Shown piece by piece: positions 21,071-31,600 of a stretch of 64,000 bases of DNA. The DNA lies in assembly GCA_023512835.1 (NCBI GenBank), contig CM042087.1, forward strand, positions 15,904,853 to 15,968,852, given 5' to 3'. Each line of letters begins with the position of its first letter. The first letter of the stretch is position 1. Both the position numbers and the translations under genes were made by a program. Origin of the DNA: Taxillus chinensis. Taxonomy: Eukaryota; Streptophyta; Magnoliopsida; Santalales; Loranthaceae. Below the pieces are notes generated by a model. That model was given only the letters and a program-made list of their open reading frames with translations. It did not search any database and had not been told where the DNA came from.

Positions 21071-22531
21071 ACCCTAACCTTTGAGGAGGAAGGTAACTTA
21101 GAGAAAAGGGTGTGGCCAGATGTTGTCGAGAATTTCGAGGATGTCTTTCCTGGGGAGTTGTTGGAGTTGCCTCCACACAGAAGTATCGAGTTCACGGTTG
21201 AACTGTTGCCAGGGGTGGGACCCATCTCACAAGTAGCATACCGGATGGGACCTGCTGAGTTGCGGGAGCTTCGAAGCGAGATAAAGGAACCGGGAGATAA
21301 AGGTTTTATCCGTCCTAGTACCTCACCTTGGGGTGCACCGGTCTTGTTTGCTAAGAAGGCAGATGGTTCGTTGCGACTTTGCATTGATTATCGGAAGCTG
21401 AATCAAGTAACGGTAAAGAACAAGTACCCTTTGCCGCAGATTGATGACTTATTCGACTAGCTGAGTGGAGCACGGTGGTTCTCAAAAATCGATCTGCGTT
21501 CGGGATATCATCAATTGAGGGTCAGGAGCAAAGACATCCCTAAGACGGCGTTCAAGTGCAGATACGGGCACTATGAATGGTTAGTGATGCCTTTTGGGCT
21601 CACAAACGCACCTGCTGTGTTCATGCATCTAATGAATCAGGTATTTGCCCCATACCTGGATTCCTTCGTGGTGGTATTTATTGACGACATCCTTGTGTAC
21701 TCCAAAACCCAAACTGAGCATGAGGAGCACTTGGCCGTGGTGCTGCAGGCACTACGAGATCATCACTTGTATGCTAAATTTAGCAAGTGTGACTTCTGGA
21801 TGCGAGAGGTGCATTTTCTTGGGCATGTGGTATCTGCCGAAGGAGTTAGAGTGGACCCAACCAAGATTGAGTCCGTAGCATCTTGGAAGAGGCCCACAAA
21901 TGTTTTTGAGATCCGGAGTTTCTTGGGTCCGCGGGGGTATTACCGGCGTTTTGTGGAAGGGTTTTCTTGGTTGGCGGCGCCCATGACAGCTCTTACACGG
22001 AAGGGAGCCAAATTCGAGTGGACGGACAAGTGCCAGCAGGCATTCGAGGAGTTGAAGACTCGCCTAACTACTGCACTGGTGTTGAGTCTACCGCAGGAGG
22101 GAGTGCCATTCGAGGTGTATTGTGATGCGTCTTGCATTGGACTAGGGTGTGTTCTGATGCAAGAACGCCAAGTCATAGCATATGACTCGCGACAGCTGAA
22201 GTTCCGTGAGCAAAACTACCCAACACACGACCTGGAGTTAGCAGCAGTTATTTTTGCCCTGAAGTCTTGGCGACATTACCTGTTAGGAGAGAAATTTGTG
22301 GTATATACTAACCACAAAAGCCTACAGTATATCTTCACCCAGAGAGACCTAAATTTGCGACAATGGAGGTGGGTAGAGTACTTGCAAATGTTTGACTTCA
22401 CGCTCTCCTACACGCCTGGGAAGGGAAATTTAGTAGCCGACGCGCTAAGTAGAAAGGGGAAAGCTGAGGTTTCCATGAGAGAATGGAAAATAATGGAGCA
22501 GTTGGCAGTGCTTGGGTGCAACCTGCTTTAG
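21071..22531 (+). pseudogene. G1 reverse transcriptase and RNase H
   Basis: RT begins around 21200 (Y-R-M-G-P-A-E-L). An in-frame TAG at 21458-21460 replaces the Gln of F-D-Q-L-S-G. The frame then continues with [22 protein letters not shown] and the catalytic F-I-D-D (about 21677). RNase H follows with Y-C-D-A-S (about 22117), then D-L-E-L-A-A-V, and ends near Y-T-P-G-K-G-N and A-D-A-L-S-R. The frame closes at 22531, shifted at a CAACCTGC site. Together these domains copy element RNA to DNA and remove the RNA. Confidence 0.9.
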
Positions 22532-22559
22532 CAATGAGGGAGCTATCCTGTGTCCTCTC

Positions 22560-24007
22560 ACTGTGAACCAGGAGTTGTATCGCGTGTCCATGAGGGACGA
22601 TTAGGCGACGTGGATCGTGAGGTGATCCGGGCCCGGATAGAGGCCGGAGAGCTGTCGAGGACCGGACGAAAGGAGTTGAGCATGAGCTGAAATTTCGGGG
22701 GCGTCGATAGTACCACCTCCCCTTGCGTGAGGATGTCTTGAGGGAATTTCATCATTCCCGTTTGGCTGTACATCCAGGAGGAACTAAGATGTATCATGCC
22801 GTTCGCGCACGGTTCGGGTGGCCGGGGCTGAAACGGAGTGTAGTAGAGTTTGTTTCCAGGTGCCTTACCTGTCGGCAAGTGAAGGCGAGCACCAACGACC
22901 CGTTGGTCAATTGCGGCCTTTACCTGTAGTTGAGTGGAAGTGGGAGCATATTACCATGGACTTCGTGACGGGACTTCCTACCACTTCGGGAGAAAGGACA
23001 TGATTTGGGTCATAGTGGACCGCTTAACTAAGTCAGCCCATTTCTTGGCAATTCGAGAGCGCGACTCTATCGGCACGTTAAGCCGGTTGTATGTTGATGA
23101 GATTGTCCGCTTGCACGGAGTGCCCTTGTCTATTGTTTCGGACGGGGATGCACGGTTTACATCCCGGTTTTGGGAAGGTCTCAGGAAGCATTGGGAACCC
23201 GACTTAATTTGAGTACCGCATTCCATCCCGAGACCGATAGTCGGTCCGAGAGGACCATTCAAACATTGGAAGACTTGTTGAGGGCTTGTGTACTTGATTT
23301 TGGAGGATCATGGGCTTCCCACCTTCCTCTTGGTGGAGTTTGCCTATAATAACGCTTACCGGTCTTCAATTGGGATGGCCCCGTTTGAGGCATTGTATGG
23401 CCGACCGTGTCGGTCTCCATTATGTTGGGCGAAAGCTAGAGAGGCAGCTATGTTAGGACCACAATTGGTCCAGGAGGCTACGTCAAAAGTTCAGCTGATT
23501 CGGCAACGCCTTCTTACACTCGGAGCGCGGACGAAGTCTTATGCGGATCGCCGACGCCGACCGTTGGAGTTTTTGGTGGGAGACCACGTATTCCTTCGTG
23601 TTTCTCCACGGAGAGGGCATAAGAGATTTGGGACTGGGTCCAAGTTGTCCCCTCGGTATATTGGACCGTTCGAGATTTTGAGCAGAGTTGGACCTGTTGC
23701 TTATAGGTTAGCGTTACCACCTAGTTTGAGCAGAGTTCATAATGTTTTCCATGTATCCCAGTTGCGGAAATATCATCCAGATCCCACACACGTGCTAGAT
23801 TAGGGTACCCTGGATCTTGGAGAGGATGTGTCTGTTGTCGAGGCACCCATCTGTATTGTAGATAGGCGCGAGACGCAGCTGCGAGGTAAGACTATTCTGT
23901 TGGTTCGGGTGTTGTGGCAACACCGAGGGCTGGAGGAAGAGACCTGGGAATGTGAGACTGAGATGCGTGCTCATTATCCTGATCTGTTCGAGGACGAACA
24001 ACTCTGA
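22560..24007 (+). pseudogene. G1 integrase with chromodomain-like end
   Basis: The zinc region H-H-S ... C-L-T-C lies at 22746-22880. The catalytic core has M-D-F-V-T-G (22960), S-D-G-D-A (23139) and a D-R/S-E-R segment (about 23230), in three frames. The C-terminal part 23288-23803 has the G-P-F-E-I-L and F-H-V-S-Q-L-R-K-Y motifs. TAG at 23801 replaces Trp. The end (to TGA at 24005-24007) has V-L-W-Q-H-R-G and E-E-E-T-W-E, like chromovirus chromodomains that direct integration to heterochromatin. Confidence 0.85.
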
Positions 24008-24228
24008 AGGAGGGGAGGAGGGCAAGCATCAAACTTCAACATAATCAGGTATTTGCCCAACTAGTCATCGCTACATGACCATGTGGAGTGTATAAATGTG
24101 TGAAATAATTTGTGATTTGTTGTGTATTAATTTGTGCTAGAGGGTGTTAGAGGCCTATGCATTGGTTGTGATTGTTTTCTTTCATTCCACTTTTCTTTTC
24201 GGGACGAAAAGTCTTAAGGGGGAGAGGA
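24008..24228 (+). other. G1 3' untranslated region and polypurine tract
   Basis: No ORF. Ends in AAGGGGGAGAGGA next to the 3' LTR start, the plus-strand primer. The same tract is found on the minus strand at 31441 (G2) and 50620 (G3). Confidence 0.8.
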
Positions 24229-26145
24229 TGTAAGGACCCGTACCTTGAGTTAGTCACAGTTTTGCCTTCTGAGTAGAGTCTTTTTCTATATTTTGACCTA
24301 GTGAATGGGCTCAAATGAATTCACGTGCAAAAGAAAAGATGCTTAGAATGATGTCCTCTATCTACCACAGAAGTTTCAGGCCAAATGGACGTGTATGTGA
24401 GGTGCACGTGAAATGGGTCCATTTCACGTGCAAGTGTGGTTGTCTTCTAAATGATGCAAGGAGGCTAGGGGTGAAGTTTGAGCGCATTTGGAGTTGCACG
24501 TGAATTGGGGAATTCACGTTCAAATTGGCGTGCAGCCATATTTTTGCATGGTTCCCTTGGTTTTGACATTCTAATGATCTTTCTCCAAAGGACCATGTTG
24601 AAATTCTGAGTATTTTGGCCTATATGGGTGTGGAAAGGTGCTAACTTGTGTGATCAAAACTACGTCGTTTTGATCCTGGGATTTACTTAATCAAAACTAC
24701 GTCGTTTTGATGTGGGTAGTGTCTATATAATGAGGGCTTGAGTTTGAGTTTAGGGTTCTTGTGTTCTTCTTTGCTGCAGCTGCTGCCAGAGAGAGAGAGA
24801 GAGAGAGAGAGAGGATCTCCGGGCAGTTGCCATGGTGGTTCGCGTCGTTGGAAGGTGTCTAGCATGGAGGTTAGGACAAAAGTCTGAGGTAGGGATTCCT
24901 GTTCTTCCTAACTCTCCTCTGTTCCAGGATGTTCACCTATATATATATATATGTAAATCCATATAGGTGTGATCTCCTATATGGATGTTGGCCTTTAGTG
25001 GTATGTTCTATTGATTCTGATGTTGAATTTGGCCTGAGGATTTTCTGGGTTTGTTTATGCCCACCATGTGTTTGATGAAATGTCTGTGAGGCCTGCATGC
25101 CATGTATTCAATATAATGCCTGTGAGACCTTGTATATGGGTGTCTGATGATATACCTGCGTGACTGGTGTGTACTGTGTTTGACTTGTATTTGATTTTAA
25201 GCCTATGAGGCTGATGTGTGTGGCTTGTATCTGACCATGTTGGTCCTTCTGAGATAAAGTGTAAATGCTGTGCTGAGTTTACATGTTGAGATGTAATGCT
25301 ATGCCGTTCTGTTGATCTGTTTGAGACCGAGCCGAGATATGGGCAAGGCACAATAGCTGGACCCCTTTGAGATTTGGCCAGGACGTGGTCCTGAGTCTCG
25401 GTGTAGCACTCACGACGGTGGGCTAAGTCTACACCCATTCCTGAGGGTAGGTATGGCGCCCGAGGAGGTGGTTGACCATATCTGACTCGGGTGAAAAATG
25501 TTGCATTGGTGTCCATGCAACATTCGCCTGGATGTGGTATGTCATGTCGCCGTGGTGGCGGGGTGTCCTCCGCCCTTCGGTGCGGGCTCGGGTAAAGAGT
25601 GTTCTTCCGGGTGATGTTTGCTTGCTTTAGCCTTAGGCACGACACGAGCAGAAGCATACACATATCATGCATGTTGTAAAGCGGGACGGGTCCGGGGGAG
25701 ACCGGATCCCTACCGAGCTATGGTTTGCTCACCCCTCCTATAAACCTTTTCTTTTGCGGGGTTTAGTAGGCGGTAGGTGAAGGCCGAGGAGCTAGGCCCC
25801 CGAGGGCGGGGAGTTTTATGTTATTTCCTTTGTTGTACTCCGGTTTTATGTGTTTGGAATTTGGTTTGGTTTTATTTGTGGCTTCATAGGGGTTTTTCCC
25901 CGACTGGGTTGTAATAAACATTTAGTCGTTGAAATGAAATAAAATGAGATGTTATTCAATTTGTGTTTGTGTGCATGGTTTGGGAGCAGGAGCATGCCCC
26001 TTGGCATGTTAGCCTGGTTGTGCAGGTTTGGGACAGCACCCGTGCCGAAGTCCTTTTAAGGTGCTTGCACCAACCCCTTGTCCCTTCGGGTGCGGGCATG
26101 GGCGTCACTACTCATTTCCAAGTGGAAGGAAATTGGGGCGTGACA
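24229..26145 (+). repeat. 3' LTR of G1 (1917 bp)
   Basis: Collinear with 16790-18754; ends GGGGCGTGACA. It retains CTG at several sites where the 5' LTR has CG (near 25247 and 25306) and lacks one of the GATGAAATGTC-type repeats near 25080. Confidence 0.9.
24653..24730 (+). promoter_or_regulatory. Twin ACGT palindromes and TATA box, G1 3' LTR
   Basis: Palindromes at 24653-24674 and 24690-24711, both with the ACGTC centre, then GTCTATATAA at 24721-24730. Same spacing as in the 5' LTR. Confidence 0.7.
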
Positions 26146-26364
26146 TTGGGGTCCCACCTAACGCCTGTAGGTTCCTGCAAGAAAACACGCCACGTAGGAG
26201 GGGTGAGCAACCACGGCTCGTAGGGATCATGTCTCCCCAACCCATCCCATGCTCCTAGCATCTACATGACATGTGTACGAGTCGGTGTCGTGATACATTC
26301 CAACAGATATAATAACAAACCACCAGCGAAATACAATCATTTCTACATTCACACGCTAACACTT

Positions 26365-26515
26365 TAACCACAAGTGATTTAACGCCCTTCGGGCCAATGA
26401 TTCAAGTGATTTAACCGCCTCTTCAGGCCATTGATTCAAGTGATTTAACCGCCTCTTCAGGCCAATGATTTAACCGCCTCTCGGGCAAATAGTTTAACCG
26501 CCTCTCGGGCATAGT
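26365..26515 (-). repeat. ~28-bp tandem repeats in solo LTR
   Basis: About five diverged units containing TTTAACCGCCTCTTCAGGCC. This is the reverse complement of the array at 44530-44670 in the related LTR. Confidence 0.8.
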
Positions 26516-27147
26516 TTCCACACCTCACGAGCTAACACAAAACAGTCCCCGGGCTTCCACCCACCGGGTGTACAAGCAAACACGCAGACATAAGGTCATA
26601 CAGGCATAACATCAAACACTTAATATGCTTAGTCACACGGGAATAACGTTGAACACTTAGCATGCATATATTCATAGGCTCACGGACCCAGCCACACGAT
26701 ATTATTTCAAACACATAATATGCATAGCCTCACGGCATTATTTCAAACACATTCGGCATACACACAGCATATTCACACGGCATTTTATCGAATACTTAAC
26801 ATGCACCAACCACCCAACCTCGAAATCACACCAAAACGCCATTGAAGGCCAACATTCATATAGGAGGTCACACCTATATGAATTTACATATAAATAATAT
26901 AACAATAACAATAGAAACTCGAGAAACCCTCTACACAGGGGCCTAACCCCGAACGCACAAGGTGAGACAGAACCCCTACCTTAAAGAAGATCCTCCTTGC
27001 TCCCGCGTTAGATGCCGTCCTCCCCACGCAAGACGCTCCGGCGACGAACCAGCGGTTCTCCTCGTTTCCCCTCTCTAGCTCTCTCTCTCCACGACGGCTG
27101 CAGTGGCTGAAAAACCCCTAACCCTAGAACAAGGAGTCTCCTCATCC

Positions 27148-27224
27148 TTATATAGACCTCCCACTATCAAAACGATGTAGTTTTGATTAAGTGAAACCCA
27201 GGATCAAAATGACGTAGTTTTGAT
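27148..27224 (-). promoter_or_regulatory. Twin palindromes and TATA box, minus solo LTR
   Basis: Palindromes at 27166-27187 and 27203-27224; TATA-like sequence (reverse complement of CTTATATAG) at 27148-27156, downstream on the minus strand. Confidence 0.65.
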
Positions 27225-27662
27225 TACACAAGCTACCACCTTCTCGCTTCCATACACGCCAAAATATCCACAATTCCAACATGGTCCTTTGGGGAAAAAT
27301 CATTAGAATGACAAAACCAAGGTAACCATGCAAAAACAAGTTTGCACGCCAATTTGAACGCCAATTCCCCAATTGGCGTGCAGCTCTAAATGCACTCAAA
27401 CTTCACCCCAAGCCTCCTAGCATCTTGTAGAGGACTGAGAAGCAAAAATATGCTTGCACGTGAAATGGGTGAATTCACGTGCAGCTCCAAATGCTCTGAA
27501 ATTTCTGTGGTTGATAGAGGACCTCATTCTAAGCAACTTTTGTTCTTGCACGCCAATTGTTTGAGGCCATCTTGGGCTCATCTCTTACCTCAAACTTGTG
27601 CACCAACATCCAAGGTGTTTGTGGTTAACTTCTTACACACGGGTTACACACGGGTCATTACA

Positions 27663-28086
27663 TGTGAATTAGAAAGAGTATCGAGGCATGATTGGAAGTA
27701 TTGAAAGAGGGAAATGTGCAACTGGAAATATTGATGATAAACACTCTACCAATGGCTGCAGTTTTTATCTAGGCTCTAAATGTGTTGCATGGTTGAGCTG
27801 CAAACAGAACAGTGTGGCCTATAGCACAATAGAAGCTGAATATGTGGCTGCACATGCTGCATATACTCAGGTGGTATGGATGAACACTCTAACTGTCAAA
27901 CTTGGGAATCAATGTGGAGTTACCTGTCAAGAAATGGTGTGACAACCAGAGTGCTTTAAATATAAACAGGAATCCCGTTCAACATTTGAAGACCAAGCAC
28001 ATTGATTATCGTTACCACTACATAAAAGAACAAGTGGAAGAGGGAAATGTGCAACTGGTGTATGTTCCCACTCAGGAACAAACTGT
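27663..28086 (+). pseudogene. C2 RNase H fragment with internal deletion
   Basis: 27668-27697 resumes the RT (E-Y-R-G-M-I-G). About 195 bp present in C1 (9525-9720) is missing and replaced by about 20 bp identical to 28039-28058. RNase H follows: N-I-D-D-K-H-S-T-N-G, A-E-Y-V-A-A-H-A, and after a one-base shift near 27900 W-C-D-N-Q-S-A and T-K-H-I-D-Y-R. Confidence 0.8.
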
Positions 28087-28300
28087 AGCGTCTCGGAGAC
28101 TCGAAGACTTGCAGACTTGAAAACCCATTAGGTGTAGAGTGGTAGCATCGTAGATTCGAAGCTCGCAGGTTTTAAGATTGGAAGACCCGTTGCCAAGAAC
28201 AGAGACCCGTTGATGTGAACAAAGAATTAGTCAAGGAAGAATGCGGCTGTCGCTGGCTCTACACTGGAGATCTGAAGACTCGTAGACTCGTAGAGTGAGA
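28087..28300 (+). repeat. LTR-derived segment joined to C2 RNase H
   Basis: Starts at the same codon as the C1 insert (10084) and runs collinear with it, then slightly further (GTAGAGTGAGA). It is cut at about 28300 by the G5 primer-site region. No second flank remains. Confidence 0.65.
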
Positions 28301-28301
28301 T

Positions 28302-29140
28302 GCTTTGATACCATACTGTCATGTCATGCATTTCTAACTCAAGGAAACCAGTTCGTGACTCCCTTTACCCACCCGATGGAGTAAGGGGTCGGGCTAACAA
28401 CCACCCACAGAACAACACAAATAAAACATCACATCCATAAAACCAAATATCTTTTACATCATTCCCCCTTTGAGTTACATCAATGTCATGAAATAACATA
28501 AAATAAAAATACATCCAATAAGAAAATCCACCCGTCCACCTTGGTGTCCCACCTAATGCCTATAGGTCCCACCTGAAAAGAAAGACAATCACAGTAGGAG
28601 GGGTGAGCAACCATAGCTCAGTAAGGATCCCATCTCCCCAACCCATCCTATGCTCCTAGTACCTACATGATGAGTGCGCATGTGCTGTGTCATGATCACA
28701 ATACACAATCACTACACAATTAGAAAACAGTTGCACGAACTACCACCGCCACACAGGCTATCTCATACACCGCCACACGAGCTACCTCATTTACCACCAC
28801 ACAGGGTACCTCAGTCACCGCCACACAGGCAGCCACAATCAAAGCATTAAACAAAATAAACAATAAACCATAACACAAGTTACATTACAAGCCATGAAGT
28901 AATCACATGAAAGACAAACCCCGAAGTTCGGACCCGAAGATCCACTTTAAAGAGCCACCCTCGAAGACCCGAAGCCACTGACCCGAAGGTCGGACTCAAA
29001 GAACCTCCCTCGAAGACTCGAAGCCACTGACCCGAAGGTCTGCCTTGAAGAACCTCCCTCGAAGACTCGAAGACACTGACCCGGAGATCTGCCTTGAAGA
29101 ACCTCCCTCAAAGACCTGAGACACTGTCCTGGAGGTCAGC
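28302..29140 (-). mobile_element. G5: degraded Gypsy LTR with primer site, first piece
   Basis: 28302-28313 is the reverse complement of a tRNA-Met-type primer site (TGGTATCAAAGC). The LTR 3' end (TGACA on minus) starts at 28317. The LTR carries the conserved AGGAGGGGTGAGCAACC box (28597-28613), CCGCCACAC repeats (28746-28830) and CGAAGA repeats (28920-29135). It continues at 39815 after G2. Nearly no internal region of this element is left. Confidence 0.7.
28920..29135 (-). repeat. ~60-bp tandem repeats with CTCGAAGACTCGAAG units
   Basis: Units such as CCTCGAAGACTCGAAGCCAC followed by TGACCCGAAGGTCTGCC. The array continues at 39815-40130 beyond the G2 insertion. Confidence 0.8.
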
Positions 29141-29487
29141 TGTCACGCCCCAAATTTCCTTCACCTTGGAAATGGGTAATGACTGCCCATGCCCGCACCC
29201 GAAGGGTCAAGGGTTCGGTGTAAACACCAAGGTGAGGACACCTACCGTGGGTGCTGTCCTATCCCTGTATCACAAGTCAACATGCCAAGGGGCATATACC
29301 TATTTCCATGCCAAGCACACCACCACAATACCTATACATACAGTATTCACAACACAACACAATATATCAATTACATTGCTCAGAGGCTTCAAGCCCTTTT
29401 ACAAACCACTAGGGAACAAGCTCCCATCAATATAACCAGGATACATAGTTTAAACCAACAGAATCTCAAATACAACAAAACAACCAA

Positions 29488-29489
<2 letters not shown>

Positions 29490-29536
<47 letters not shown>
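29490..29536. repeat. (TA)n microsatellite
   Basis: About 23 TA units; the other LTR has only about 10 units (37886-37906). Confidence 0.95.
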
Positions 29537-29541
<5 letters not shown>

Positions 29542-31029
29542 GGCCATACAGCCCCAACGGCCTACCAACTCAGCTCTTCTGCCTATCGCCTGCTAGGTCC
29601 TGCAACGAACAGTTCATAGGAGGGGTGAGCACACCACAGCTCAGTAGGGATCGAGTCTCCCCAGTCCCATCCCACTTTAAAACTATGCATGTCAAGTGGA
29701 TGCATGTGCTCGTGTAGTGACTTAAGCTAAAACAATAACCATCACCCAGTAAACACGCCTCATACCTCAGCCTGCACCGGAGGGTAGAGGACACCCCGCC
29801 ACTACGGCGACATGACATACCACACCAGGCAAATATGAATCTCATCTCAAGGGGTACAGTATAATGACTGTCCCATACTCAGCTCAATCCCCGCGTTTCT
29901 GGGGTTCTCATCTCAACTCCCCACGTTTCTGGGGTCCTCAACATACACATTTCAACATATACAACTCAATAATCTCAACTCAATAAACGTAACTCAACAA
30001 ACACAGTATAAACATGCAACTCATTTAGCATACAAAAACTCAACTCAGAATGTAAAACAACAGATAGTCTCAGAACAATCAAATCATTACATATAACATC
30101 ACCTAACTCCTCATGGACCCTAAAGTCCACACATTTCGCACACTCATAGTCTGGATCATCAACAACCTTTCAAAGGAAGCTTATCCACCTCAAGGGGAGC
30201 CCAAAACAAGCTGCACGTGACAACTTATTGTCCCGGGCAGAGGCAAATTAACTCAAAACATCATTCTAACCATCCCAGAAGGTTCAGGGACGGTTTTTAG
30301 CCAAAAATAAGGTTGCACGTGAAAAGGTCATTCTCACGTGCAGGGGTATTTCAACTCACATGCCTCTAAGGAAGCTCCACCTAAAATTTGGGACAATTTG
30401 GAGCAAGAATGAATTTGCAAATGAAAAAGGCATTCTCACGTGCAGGCTCCAAAACCTTCCTTTTGTCATTCTAATCATTTTCCCTAAAGGACCAATCTTA
30501 AATTCGTTTTAGTTTAGAAGTTATTGAGATTCTAAGTCTGTAAACAGGGTCTAAATCCAACTCTGGCCTCACCCTCATTTTGATTTCCCAATACCAGAGG
30601 CCTTAGCCAAACCAGATACAGGGTTTTTCCTAAAGTTTTTCATCTAAATAGTCTCAAGACAATGGGTATACAAATGACCCCTAACCCAAAGGCACAAATA
30701 ATCTCATGCAAGAATTCAAAAATGTAGAAAACTCAAACAAAAACCCTAGATCATCCATAGGCTCAGGGTGAATTTAGAAACTCAATATATATTAAAAATC
30801 TCTTTTCAACATCCCAGATCATCACATAAATTTTGTTTCCTAGAATCTGTAAGAGAGAGACGGCAAAGAGACAAAACTTGAAATCCCTACTTCGTGTTAC
30901 AGAAAAAGAATTGGGGAAAAGAACGGAGCGATCTATATCCTTGCTACCTCAACGCCTTCGCCCTCCCGTCATATGAAAGGAATCCTTGATCGCCAGAAAC
31001 TCCTCCAACTCTGGATCGTCTCCCTCCCT

Positions 31030-31034
<5 letters not shown>

Positions 31035-31101
<67 letters not shown>
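31035..31101. repeat. (CT)n microsatellite
   Basis: About 30 CT units; the other LTR has about 18 (39371-39408). On the minus strand it is a GA run in the LTR leader, as in G1. Confidence 0.95.
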
Positions 31102-31103
<2 letters not shown>

Positions 31104-31600
31104 GTGTGTGTATGACGGCTGCAGGGAAGGTAGGGTTTGGTTTTCGTTTTCTTTTCTCCTATTTTCTTTCTTTTTATTATTTTGTTTTTTTTAATAGAAG
31201 CCCAAGACCAAATACAGCCCAATGGTGGTTAAGTAAACCCAAGAAGAAAGGCCCACTCTCTCATATTGGGTTTTCCTTTGAAGGGAGACCGAAAGCTCAA
31301 AATACAAACCTAGGTAATTTAAAAGGGAATATAAAATTATTTGTGAAATCCCGAAAATACCCCTTGTGCTGATATCCATTTGTTAAAATAAGGTCTAACT
31401 CAAGGCTATCTCCAAGGCCCCTCAAATACGGGTCCTTACATCCTCTCCCTCTTAAAGACTTTTCGTCATCAAAAAGAAAACGCGGAATGAAAGGAAACAA
31501 CAACCACAACCAATGAATAGACCACTAACACAAATCACACGCATCAAACAACCAGTTGGACAAGTACCTGACTATGTTGATGTTTGCCTTCCTCCCCCCT

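Larger units (their letters stand above)
16790..26145 (+). mobile_element. G1: full-length Tekay/Del-type Gypsy element (9356 bp)
   Basis: LTRs at 16790-18754 and 24229-26145, TGTAAGGACC to GGGGCGTGACA. A tRNA-Met-like primer site follows the 5' LTR and a GGGGGAGAGGA tract precedes the 3' LTR. Gag, protease, RT, RNase H and integrase are in Gypsy order. The integrase C-terminus ends in a chromodomain-like V-R-V-L-W-Q-H-R-G stretch, pointing to the Tekay/Del chromoviruses. The flanks share only TTGG, an imperfect duplication. Many frameshifts fall at CAG/CTG sites. Confidence 0.9.
26146..27662 (-). mobile_element. Solo Gypsy LTR, second piece
   Basis: Continues 16518-16789; ends GGGTCATTACA at 27662, followed by TGTGA (27663-27667). 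It is related to the plus-strand solo LTR 43461-45153. It has GATTTAACCGCCTCTTCAGG repeats at 26365-26510, a twin palindrome at 27166-27224 and a reversed TATA box at 27148-27156. Confidence 0.85.
29141..31440 (-). repeat. 3' LTR of G2 (2300 bp)
   Basis: Contains a (TA)n run (29490-29536), a (CT)n run (31035-31101) and the conserved AGGAGGGGTGAGC box (29617-29630). It lacks about 68 bp found in the other LTR (39669-39736). Confidence 0.9.

Noticed and set aside
30944..31222. Arg-Glu repeat protein
   Set aside because: It is a translation of the (CT)n microsatellite.
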